This document shows, piece by piece, positions 22,601-32,808 of a stretch of 64,000 nt of DNA (its first letter is position 1; the number at the start of each line of letters is the position of its first letter). The notes under the pieces were generated by a model. It saw only the letters and a list, made by a program, of their open reading frames with translations. It was not told where the DNA came from and searched no databases. The stretch is taken from positions 1-64,000 of the forward strand of contig CM020618.1 of assembly GCA_009829735.1 (NCBI GenBank), read 5' to 3'. A program made the translations under genes and the position numbers. The DNA is from Pyropia yezoensis. Its lineage: Eukaryota; Rhodophyta; Bangiophyceae; Bangiales; Bangiaceae.

Positions 22601-25600
22601 AGCCGGCCGGCATGGAGCCGGCGGACGACACTGTGGCGGACGATGAGTCGACGGCAGCCGGGGTGGCGCCGACGGGCTCGACGTCTGTGGACACGCAGCC
22701 GGGGATACTGGCGGGGGCGGTGGGCGCCGTGGCGGCGGTGTTTGGTACGGTGGGCGCGGCGGTGGTGTCGGGCTCGACCGAGCCGGATGAGGCGGAGGAG
22801 GAGTCGCCCGAGGAGGTGAAGGAGGAGTCGCCCGAGGAGGCGGCCGACACGACGGACGCGACGGGCGCGACGGTGGTGGCGGCGGCTGGGTTGACCAACA
22901 CCCCGTCGTGGACAGAGGCGACGGGCGTCCCGGCCGACAGCAAGCCGGCCAAGCCGGCCAAGCCGGGCGGCCGCAAGCCGTCACGCGCGGAGCTGGCGGC
23001 GTCGGTGGCGGGCGGCTCGCGGCCGTCGGGCACCAAGCCGGACGGCCGCAAGCCGTCGCGGCCGGGTGAGACGACCGAGCCGTCGCGGGTGACGCCGACG
23101 ACCGAGGCAGCGTCGGACGAGGAGGGGGTGGGGGCGACGGAGCCGACGGGGGTGACGGCTGGCGTGCAGCCGTCGGGCTTGCAGCCGACCGGCTTTGAGC
23201 CGGCGGGCGCGCAGCCGACCGGCATGGAGCCGGCTGGGGAGCAGCCCGCCGGCTCACAGCCGACCGGGGAGCAGCCGGCGGACGACGCGGCGGCGCAGGA
23301 GCCGACCAGCGTACAGCCGGTGGGCTCGGTGCTGGCTGGCATGGTGGCGGCTGGGCAGCAGGCCGCAGGGGAGCAGCCGACCGGGGAGCAGCCGGCGGAG
23401 GACCCCGTGGCGCAGGAGCCGACCGGGCAGCAGGTGGGCGACATGGTGGCGGCGACGCTGGCGGCTGGTGTTGGGTCTGCACCTGCCGGGGTGCAGCCAA
23501 CCGGCATGCAGTCGGCCGACGAGCCGGCAGCGGTGCAGCCGAGCGGCGTGCAGCCGAGCGGCTCGCAGCCGCCTGGCTTCGAGCCGACCGGCTTGCTGCC
23601 GTCTGGCTTGGTGGCGACCGGCACGGTGCCGGCTGGGGAGCAGGCCGCCGGCTCGCAGCCGACCGGCTCGCAGCCGGCGGACGACCCGGTGGAGCAGGAG
23701 CCGGCCGGCGTGCAGCCGACTGGCTTGTTGCCGACCGGCTTGCTGCCGGCTGGGGACGAGGCCGCCGAGGAGCAGCCGGCCGGCATGGAGCCGGCGGACG
23801 ACACTGTGGCGGTGACGGTGGGGGCGGGCGAGGTGCGGCCGGCCGGCATGCAGCCGGTGGACGACGCGGTAGGGGCGACGTTGGTGGCTGGCGTTGGGTC
23901 GGCGCCTGCCGGGCAGCAGCCCACCGGCATGCAGCCGGCCGACGACACGCCGGCGCTGCAGCCGACCGGGCAGCCGGTGGACGAGACGGTGGCGGCGACG
24001 CTGGTGGGTGGGTTTGGGTCTGCGCCCACCGGGCAGCAGCCGACCGGCTCGCAGCCGGCGGACGACCCGGTGGAGCAGGAGCCGGCCGGCGTGCAGCCGA
24101 CTGGCTTGTTGCCGACCGGCTTGCTGCCGGCTGGGGGCGAGGCCGCCGAGGAGCAGCCGGCCGGCATGGAGCCGGCGGACGACACTGTGGCGGACGATGA
24201 GTCGACGGCAGCCGGGGTGGCGCCGACGGGCTCGACGTCTGTGGACACGCAGCCGGGGATACTGGCGGGGGCGGTGGGCGCCGTGGCGGCGGTGTTTGGT
24301 ACGGTGGGCGCGGCGGTGGTGTCGGGCTCGACCGAGCCGGATGAGGCGGAGGAGGAGTCGCCCGAGGAGGTGAAGGAGGAGTCGCCCGAGGAGGCGGCCG
24401 ACACGACGGACGCGACGGGCGCGACGGTGGTGGCGGCGGCTGGGTTGACCAACACCCCGTCGTGGACAGAGGCGACGGGCGTCCCGGCCGACAGCAAGCC
24501 GGCCAAGCCGGCCAAGCCGGGCGGCCGCAAGCCGTCACGCGCGGAGCTGGCGGCGTCGGTGGCGGGCGGCTCGCGGCCGTCGGGCACCAAGCCGGACGGC
24601 CGCAAGCCGTCGCGGCCGGGTGAGACGACCGAGCCGTCGCGGGTGACGCCGACGACCGAGGCAGCGTCGGACGAGGAGGGGGTGGGGGCGACGGAGCCGA
24701 CGGGGGTGACGGCTGGCGTGCAGCCGTCGGGCTTGCAGCCGACCGGCTTTGAGCCGGCGGGCGCGCAGCCGACCGGCATGGAGCCGGCTGGGGAGCAGCC
24801 CGCCGGCTCACAGCCGACCGGGGAGCAGCCGGCGGACGACGCGGCGGCGCAGGAGCCGACCAGCGTACAGCCGGTGGGCTCGGTGCTGGCTGGCATGGTG
24901 GCCGGCTGGGCAGCAGGCCGCAGGGGAGCAGCCGACCGGGGAGCAGCCGGCGGAGGACCCCGTGGCGCAGGAGCCGACCGGGCAGCAGGTGGGCGACATG
25001 GTGGCGGCGACGCTGGCGGCTGGTGTTGGGTCTGCACCTGCCGGGGTGCAGCCAACCGGCATGCAGTCGGCCGACGAGCCGGCAGCGGTGCAGCCGAGCG
25101 GCGTGCAGCCGAGCGGCTCGCAGCCGCCTGGCTTCGAGCCGACCGGCTTGCTGCCGTCTGGCTTGGTGGCGACCGGCACGGTGCCGGCTGGGGAGCAGGC
25201 CGCCGGCTCGCAGCCGACCGGCTCGCAGCCGGCGGACGACCCGGTGGAGCAGGAGCCGGCCGGCGTGCAGCCGACTGGCTTGTTGCCGACCGGCTTGCTG
25301 CCGGCTGGGGACGAGGCCGCCGAGGAGCAGCCGGCCGGCATGGAGCCGGCGGACGACACTGTGGCGGTGACGGTGGGGGCGGGCGAGGTGCGGCCGGCCG
25401 GCATGCAGCCGGTGGACGACGCGGTAGGGGCGACGTTGGTGGCTGGCGTTGGGTCGGCGCCTGCCGGGCAGCAGCCCACCGGCATGCAGCCGGCCGACGA
25501 CACGCCGGCGCTGCAGCCGACCGGGCAGCCGGTGGACGAGACGGTGGCGGCGACGCTGGTGGGTGGGTTTGGGTCTGCGCCCACCGGGCAGCAGCCGACC

Positions 25601-28600
25601 GGCTCGCAGCCGGCGGACGACCCGGTGGAGCAGGAGCCGGCCGGCGTGCAGCCGACTGGCTTGTTGCCGACCGGCTTGCTGCCGGCTGGGGGCGAGGCCG
25701 CCGAGGAGCAGCCGGCCGGCATGGAGCCGGCGGACGACACTGTGGCGGACGATGAGTCGACGGCAGCCGGGGTGGCGCCGACGGGCTCGACGTCTGTGGA
25801 CACGCAGCCGGGGATACTGGCGGGGGCGGTGGGCGCCGTGGCGGCGGTGTTTGGTACGGTGGGCGCGGCGGTGGTGTCGGGCTCGACCGAGCCGGATGAG
25901 GCGGAGGAGGAGTCGCCCGAGGAGGTGAAGGAGGAGTCGCCCGAGGAGGCGGCCGACACGACGGACGCGACGGGCGCGACGGTGGTGGCGGCGGCTGGGT
26001 TGACCAACACCCCGTCGTGGACAGAGGCGACGGGCGTCCCGGCCGACAGCAAGCCGGCCAAGCCGGCCAAGCCGGGCGGCCGCAAGCCGTCACGCGCGGA
26101 GCTGGCGGCGTCGGTGGCGGGCGGCTCGCGGCCGTCGGGCACCAAGCCGGACGGCCGCAAGCCGTCGCGGCCGGGTGAGACGACCGAGCCGTCGCGGGTG
26201 ACGCCGACGACCGAGGCAGCGTCGGACGAGGAGGGGGTGGGGGCGACGGAGCCGACGGGGGTGACGGCTGGCGTGCAGCCGTCGGGCTTGCAGCCGACCG
26301 GCTTTGAGCCGGCGGGCGCGCAGCCGACCGGCATGGAGCCGGCTGGGGAGCAGCCCGCCGGCTCACAGCCGACCGGGGAGCAGCCGGCGGACGACGCGGC
26401 GGCGCAGGAGCCGACCAGCGTACAGCCGGTGGGCTCGGTGCTGGCTGGCATGGTGGCGGCTGGGCAGCAGGCCGCAGGGGAGCAGCCGACCGGGGAGCAG
26501 CCGGCGGAGGACCCCGTGGCGCAGGAGCCGACCGGGCAGCAGGTGGGCGACATGGTGGCGGCGACGCTGGCGGCTGGTGTTGGGTCTGCACCTGCCGGGG
26601 TGCAGCCAACCGGCATGCAGTCGGCCGACGAGCCGGCAGCGGTGCAGCCGAGCGGCGTGCAGCCGAGCGGCTCGCAGCCGCCTGGCTTCGAGCCGACCGG
26701 CTTGCTGCCGTCTGGCTTGGTGGCGACCGGCACGGTGCCGGCTGGGGAGCAGGCCGCCGGCTCGCAGCCGACCGGCTCGCAGCCGGCGGACGACCCGGTG
26801 GAGCAGGAGCCGGCCGGCGTGCAGCCGACTGGCTTGTTGCCGACCGGCTTGCTGCCGGCTGGGGACGAGGCCGCCGAGGAGCAGCCGGCCGGCATGGAGC
26901 CGGCGGACGACACTGTGGCGGTGACGGTGGGGGCGGGCGAGGTGCGGCCGGCCGGCATGCAGCCGGTGGACGACGCGGTAGGGGCGACGTTGGTGGCTGG
27001 CGTTGGGTCGGCGCCTGCCGGGCAGCAGCCCACCGGCATGCAGCCGGCCGACGACACGCCGGCGCTGCAGCCGACCGGGCAGCCGGTGGACGAGACGGTG
27101 GCGGCGACGCTGGTGGGTGGGTTTGGGTCTGCGCCCACCGGGCAGCAGCCGACCGGCTCGCAGCCGGCGGACGACCCGGTGGAGCAGGAGCCGGCCGGCG
27201 TGCAGCCGACTGGCTTGTTGCCGACCGGCTTGCTGCCGGCTGGGGGCGAGGCCGCCGAGGAGCAGCCGGCCGGCATGGAGCCGGCGGACGACACTGTGGC
27301 GGACGATGAGTCGACGGCAGCCGGGGTGGCGCCGACGGGCTCGACGTCTGTGGACACGCAGCCGGGGATACTGGCGGGGGCGGTGGGCGCCGTGGCGGCG
27401 GTGTTTGGTACGGTGGGCGCGGCGGTGGTGTCGGGCTCGACCGAGCCGGATGAGGCGGAGGAGGAGTCGCCCGAGGAGGTGAAGGAGGAGTCGCCCGAGG
27501 AGGCGGCCGACACGACGGACGCGACGGGCGCGACGGTGGTGGCGGCGGCTGGGTTGACCAACACCCCGTCGTGGACAGAGGCGACGGGCGTCCCGGCCGA
27601 CAGCAAGCCGGCCAAGCCGGCCAAGCCGGGCGGCCGCAAGCCGTCACGCGCGGAGCTGGCGGCGTCGGTGGCGGGCGGCTCGCGGCCGTCGGGCACCAAG
27701 CCGGACGGCCGCAAGCCGTCGCGGCCGGGTGAGACGACCGAGCCGTCGCGGGTGACGCCGACGACCGAGGCAGCGTCGGACGAGGAGGGGGTGGGGGCGA
27801 CGGAGCCGACGGGGGTGACGGCTGGCGTGCAGCCGTCGGGCTTGCAGCCGACCGGCTTTGAGCCGGCGGGCGCGCAGCCGACCGGCATGGAGCCGGCTGG
27901 GGAGCAGCCCGCCGGCTCACAGCCGACCGGGGAGCAGCCGGCGGACGACGCGGCGGCGCAGGAGCCGACCAGCGTACAGCCGGTGGGCTCGGTGCTGGCT
28001 GGCATGGTGCGGCTGGGCAGCAGGCCGCAGGGGAGCAGCCGACCGGGGAGCAGCCGGCGGAGGACCCCGTGGCGCAGGAGCCGACCGGGCAGCAGGTGGG
28101 CGACATGGTGGCGGCGACGCTGGCGGCTGGTGTTGGGTCTGCACCTGCCGGGGTGCAGCCAACCGGCATGCAGTCGGCCGACGAGCCGGCAGCGGTGCAG
28201 CCGAGCGGCGTGCAGCCGAGCGGCTCGCAGCCGCCTGGCTTCGAGCCGACCGGCTTGCTGCCGTCTGGCTTGGTGGCGACCGGCACGGTGCCGGCTGGGG
28301 AGCAGGCCGCCGGCTCGCAGCCGACCGGCTCGCAGCCGGCGGACGACCCGGTGGAGCAGGAGCCGGCCGGCGTGCAGCCGACTGGCTTGTTGCCGACCGG
28401 CTTGCTGCCGGCTGGGGACGAGGCCGCCGAGGAGCAGCCGGCCGGCATGGAGCCGGCGGACGACACTGTGGCGGTGACGGTGGGGGCGGGCGAGGTGCGG
28501 CCGGCCGGCATGCAGCCGGTGGACGACGCGGTAGGGGCGACGTTGGTGGCTGGCGTTGGGTCGGCGCCTGCCGGGCAGCAGCCCACCGGCATGCAGCCGG

Positions 28601-31600
28601 CCGACGACACGCCGGCGCTGCAGCCGACCGGGCAGCCGGTGGACGAGACGGTGGCGGCGACGCTGGTGGGTGGGTTTGGGTCTGCGCCCACCGGGCAGCA
28701 GCCGACCGGCTCGCAGCCGGCGGACGACCCGGTGGAGCAGGAGCCGGCCGGCGTGCAGCCGACTGGCTTGTTGCCGACCGGCTTGCTGCCGGCTGGGGGC
28801 GAGGCCGCCGAGGAGCAGCCGGCCGGCATGGAGCCGGCGGACGACACTGTGGCGGACGATGAGTCGACGGCAGCCGGGGTGGCGCCGACGGGCTCGACGT
28901 CTGTGGACACGCAGCCGGGGATACTGGCGGGGGCGGTGGGCGCCGTGGCGGCGGTGTTTGGTACGGTGGGCGCGGCGGTGGTGTCGGGCTCGACCGAGCC
29001 GGATGAGGCGGAGGAGGAGTCGCCCGAGGAGGTGAAGGAGGAGTCGCCCGAGGAGGCGGCCGACACGACGGACGCGACGGGCGCGACGGTGGTGGCGGCG
29101 GCTGGGTTGACCAACACCCCGTCGTGGACAGAGGCGACGGGCGTCCCGGCCGACAGCAAGCCGGCCAAGCCGGCCAAGCCGGGCGGCCGCAAGCCGTCAC
29201 GCGCGGAGCTGGCGGCGTCGGTGGCGGGCGGCTCGCGGCCGTCGGGCACCAAGCCGGACGGCCGCAAGCCGTCGCGGCCGGGTGAGACGACCGAGCCGTC
29301 GCGGGTGACGCCGACGACCGAGGCAGCGTCGGACGAGGAGGGGGTGGGGGCGACGGAGCCGACGGGGGTGACGGCTGGCGTGCAGCCGTCGGGCTTGCAG
29401 CCGACCGGCTTTGAGCCGGCGGGCGCGCAGCCGACCGGCATGGAGCCGGCTGGGGAGCAGCCCGCCGGCTCACAGCCGACCGGGGAGCAGCCGGCGGACG
29501 ACGCGGCGGCGCAGGAGCCGACCAGCGTACAGCCGGTGGGCTCGGTGCTGGCTGGCATGGTGCCGGCTGGGCAGCAGGCCGCAGGGGAGCAGCCGACCGG
29601 GGAGCAGCCGGCGGAGGACCCCGTGGCGCAGGAGCCGACCGGGCAGCAGGTGGGCGACATGGTGGCGGCGACGCTGGCGGCTGGTGTTGGGTCTGCACCT
29701 GCCGGGGTGCAGCCAACCGGCATGCAGTCGGCCGACGAGCCGGCAGCGGTGCAGCCGAGCGGCGTGCAGCCGAGCGGCTCGCAGCCGCCTGGCTTCGAGC
29801 CGACCGGCTTGCTGCCGTCTGGCTTGGTGGCGACCGGCACGGTGCCGGCTGGGGAGCAGGCCGCCGGCTCGCAGCCGACCGGCTCGCAGCCGGCGGACGA
29901 CCCGGTGGAGCAGGAGCCGGCCGGCGTGCAGCCGACTGGCTTGTTGCCGACCGGCTTGCTGCCGGCTGGGGACGAGGCCGCCGAGGAGCAGCCGGCCGGC
30001 ATGGAGCCGGCGGACGACACTGTGGCGGTGACGGTGGGGGCGGGCGAGGTGCGGCCGGCCGGCATGCAGCCGGTGGACGACGCGGTAGGGGCGACGTTGG
30101 TGGCTGGCGTTGGGTCGGCGCCTGCCGGGCAGCAGCCCACCGGCATGCAGCCGGCCGACGACACGCCGGCGCTGCAGCCGACCGGGCAGCCGGTGGACGA
30201 GACGGTGGCGGCGACGCTGGTGGGTGGGTTTGGGTCTGTGCCCACCGGGCAGCAGCCGACCGGCTCGCAGCCGGCGGACGACCCGGTGGAGCAGGAGCCG
30301 GCCGGCGTGCAGCCGACTGGCTTGTTGCCGACCGGCTTGCTGCCGGCTGGGGGCGAGGCCGCCGAGGAGCAGCCGGCCGGCATGGAGCCGGCGGACGACA
30401 CTGTGGCGGACGATGAGTCGACGGCAGCCGGGGTGGCGCCGACGGGCTCGACGTCTGTGGACACGCAGCCGGGGATACTGGCGGGGGCGGTGGGCGCCGT
30501 GGCGGCGGTGTTTGGTACGGTGGGCGCGGCGGTGGTGTCGGGCTCGACCGAGCCGGATGAGGCGGAGGAGGAGTCGCCCGAGGAGGTGAAGGAGGAGTCG
30601 CCCGAGGAGGCGGCCGACACGACGGACGCGACGGGCGCGACGGTGGTGGCGGCGGCTGGGTTGACCAACACCCCGTCGTGGACAGAGGCGACGGGCGTCC
30701 CGGCCGACAGCAAGCCGGCCAAGCCGGCCAAGCCGGGCGGCCGCAAGCCGTCACGCGCGGAGCTGGCGGCGTCGGTGGCGGGCGGCTCGCGGCCGTCGGG
30801 CACCAAGCCGGACGGCCGCAAGCCGTCGCGGCCGGGTGAGACGACCGAGCCGTCGCGGGTGACGCCGACGACCGAGGCAGCGTCGGACGAGGAGGGGGTG
30901 GGGGCGACGGAGCCGACGGGGGTGACGGCTGGCGTGCAGCCGTCGGGCTTGCAGCCGACCGGCTTTGAGCCGGCGGGCGCGCAGCCGACCGGCATGGAGC
31001 CGGCTGGGGAGCAGCCCGCCGGCTCACAGCCGACCGGGGAGCAGCCGGCGGACGACGCGGCGGCGCAGGAGCCGACCAGCGTACAGCCGGTGGGCTCGGT
31101 GCTGGCTGGCATGGTGGCGGCTGGGCAGCAGGCCGCAGGGGAGCAGCCGACCGGGGAGCAGCCGGCGGAGGACCCCGTGGCGCAGGAGCCGACCGGGCAG
31201 CAGGTGGGCGACATGGTGGCGGCGACGCTGGCGGCTGGTGTTGGGTCTGCACCTGCCGGGGTGCAGCCAACCGGCATGCAGTCGGCCGACGAGCCGGCAG
31301 CGGTGCAGCCGAGCGGCGTGCAGCCGAGCGGCTCGCAGCCGCCTGGCTTCGAGCCGACCGGCTTGCTGCCGTCTGGCTTGGTGGCGACCGGCACGGTGCC
31401 GGCTGGGGAGCAGGCCGCCGGCTCGCAGCCGACCGGCTCGCAGCCGGCGGACGACCCGGTGGAGCAGGAGCCGGCCGGCGTGCAGCCGACTGGCTTGTTG
31501 CCGACCGGCTTGCTGCCGGCTGGGGACGAGGCCGCCGAGGAGCAGCCGGCCGGCATGGAGCCGGCGGACGACACTGTGGCGGTGACGGTGGGGGCGGCGA

Positions 31601-32308
31601 GGTGCGGCCGGCCGGCATGCAGCCGGTGGACGACGCGGTAGGGGCGACGTTGGTGGCTGGCGTTGGGTCGGCGCCTGCCGGGCAGCAGCCCACCGGCATG
31701 CAGCCGGCCGACGACACGCCGGCGCTGCAGCCGACCGGGCAGCCGGTGGACGAGACGGTGGCGGCGACGCTGGTGGGTGGGTTTGGGTCTGCGCCCACCG
31801 GGCAGCAGCCGACCGGCTCGCAGCCGGCGGACGACCCGGTGGAGCAGGAGCCGGCCGGCGTGCAGCCGACTGGCTTGTTGCCGACCGGCTTGCTGCCGGC
31901 TGGGGGCGAGGCCGCCGAGGAGCAGCCGGCCGGCATGGAGCCGGCGGACGACACTGTGGCGGACGATGAGTCGACGGCAGCCGGGGTGGCGCCGACGGGC
32001 TCGACGTCTGTGGACACGCAGCCGGGGATACTGGCGGGGGCGGTGGGCGCCGTGGCGGCGGTGTTTGGTACGGTGGGCGCGGCGGTGGTGTCGGGCTCGA
32101 CCGAGCCGGATGAGGCGGAGGAGGAGTCGCCCGAGGAGGTGAAGGAGGAGTCGCCCGAGGAGGCGGCCGACACGACGGACGCGACGGGCGCGACGGTGGT
32201 GGCGGCGGCTGGGTTGACCAACACCCCGTCGTGGACAGAGGCGACGGGCGTCCCGGCCGACAGCAAGCCGGCCAAGCCGGCCAAGCCGGGCGGCCGCAAG
32301 CCGTCACG
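16698..32308. repeat. Tandem array of about ten 1,554-bp units
   Basis: The landmark TTGACCAACACC recurs at 16729, 18282, 19836, 21337, 22891, 24445, 26000, 27554, 29107, 30661 and 32214, that is every 1,553-1,555 bp except one 1,501-bp interval. Copies are nearly identical across 15.6 kb. Each unit contains many 15-bp sub-repeats of the type CAGCCGACCGGCTCG plus a unique ~480-bp block. The unit length is a multiple of three (518 codons). Both ends of the array lie in assembly gaps, so copy number is a minimum. The homogeneity implies recent amplification or ongoing unequal exchange. Confidence 0.97.
28069..31641 (+). CDS. Possible repeat protein encoded by the 1,554-bp array (plus-strand reading)
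   Basis: One of the longest stretches that stays in a single sensible phase (1,190 codons). Each 518-residue repeat has pentapeptides of the form QPTGx, QPAGx or LPTGL, an acidic block (STEPDEAEEESPEEVKEE), a basic Lys/Pro block (KPAKPAKPGGRKPS) and a hydrophobic segment (GILAGAVGAVAAVFGTVG, continuing for 24 residues) that could span a membrane. No known family is recognised. The antisense frame is equally open and gives Cys-rich pentapeptides (CEPVGCxPAGS), for example 28005-24808 on the minus strand; the third codon positions of the two frames pair with each other, so wobble statistics cannot decide. It may also be non-coding. Confidence 0.3.
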   Translation: MAQEPTGQQVGDMVAATLAAGVGSAPAGVQPTGMQSADEPAAVQPSGVQPSGSQPPGFEPTGLLPSGLVATGTVPAGEQAAGSQPTGSQPADDPVEQEPAGVQPTGLLPTGLLPAGDEAAEEQPAGMEPADDTVAVTVGAGEVRPAGMQPVDDAVGATLVAGVGSAPAGQQPTGMQPADDTPALQPTGQPVDETVAATLVGGFGSAPTGQQPTGSQPADDPVEQEPAGVQPTGLLPTGLLPAGGEAAEEQPAGMEPADDTVADDESTAAGVAPTGSTSVDTQPGILAGAVGAVAAVFGTVGAAVVSGSTEPDEAEEESPEEVKEESPEEAADTTDATGATVVAAAGLTNTPSWTEATGVPADSKPAKPAKPGGRKPSRAELAASVAGGSRPSGTKPDGRKPSRPGETTEPSRVTPTTEAASDEEGVGATEPTGVTAGVQPSGLQPTGFEPAGAQPTGMEPAGEQPAGSQPTGEQPADDAAAQEPTSVQPVGSVLAGMVPAGQQAAGEQPTGEQPAEDPVAQEPTGQQVGDMVAATLAAGVGSAPAGVQPTGMQSADEPAAVQPSGVQPSGSQPPGFEPTGLLPSGLVATGTVPAGEQAAGSQPTGSQPADDPVEQEPAGVQPTGLLPTGLLPAGDEAAEEQPAGMEPADDTVAVTVGAGEVRPAGMQPVDDAVGATLVAGVGSAPAGQQPTGMQPADDTPALQPTGQPVDETVAATLVGGFGSVPTGQQPTGSQPADDPVEQEPAGVQPTGLLPTGLLPAGGEAAEEQPAGMEPADDTVADDESTAAGVAPTGSTSVDTQPGILAGAVGAVAAVFGTVGAAVVSGSTEPDEAEEESPEEVKEESPEEAADTTDATGATVVAAAGLTNTPSWTEATGVPADSKPAKPAKPGGRKPSRAELAASVAGGSRPSGTKPDGRKPSRPGETTEPSRVTPTTEAASDEEGVGATEPTGVTAGVQPSGLQPTGFEPAGAQPTGMEPAGEQPAGSQPTGEQPADDAAAQEPTSVQPVGSVLAGMVAAGQQAAGEQPTGEQPAEDPVAQEPTGQQVGDMVAATLAAGVGSAPAGVQPTGMQSADEPAAVQPSGVQPSGSQPPGFEPTGLLPSGLVATGTVPAGEQAAGSQPTGSQPADDPVEQEPAGVQPTGLLPTGLLPAGDEAAEEQPAGMEPADDTVAVTVGAARCGRPACSRWTTR

Positions 32309-32808
32309 NNNNNNNNNNNNNNNNNNNNNNNNNNNNNNNNNNNNNNNNNNNNNNNNNNNNNNNNNNNNNNNNNNNNNNNNNNNNNNNNNNNNNNNNNNNN
32401 NNNNNNNNNNNNNNNNNNNNNNNNNNNNNNNNNNNNNNNNNNNNNNNNNNNNNNNNNNNNNNNNNNNNNNNNNNNNNNNNNNNNNNNNNNNNNNNNNNNN
32501 NNNNNNNNNNNNNNNNNNNNNNNNNNNNNNNNNNNNNNNNNNNNNNNNNNNNNNNNNNNNNNNNNNNNNNNNNNNNNNNNNNNNNNNNNNNNNNNNNNNN
32601 NNNNNNNNNNNNNNNNNNNNNNNNNNNNNNNNNNNNNNNNNNNNNNNNNNNNNNNNNNNNNNNNNNNNNNNNNNNNNNNNNNNNNNNNNNNNNNNNNNNN
32701 NNNNNNNNNNNNNNNNNNNNNNNNNNNNNNNNNNNNNNNNNNNNNNNNNNNNNNNNNNNNNNNNNNNNNNNNNNNNNNNNNNNNNNNNNNNNNNNNNNNN
32801 NNNNNNNN
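32309..32808. other. Assembly gap (500 N)
   Basis: Exactly 500 N at the right end of the tandem array. It hides the end of the array and the 5' end of the glycine-rich gene. Confidence 0.99.

Noticed and set aside
19926-31574. A 3,882-codon minus-strand open frame across the tandem array
   Set aside because: It changes between Cys-rich and Pro/Arg-rich readings at one-base indels, so it is not one protein. Several frames are open on both strands because the unit lacks A/T-rich codons; length alone is no evidence.
16698-32308. CRISPR-like regular array
   Set aside because: The period is 1,554 bp of continuous repeat, not short repeats with unique spacers.
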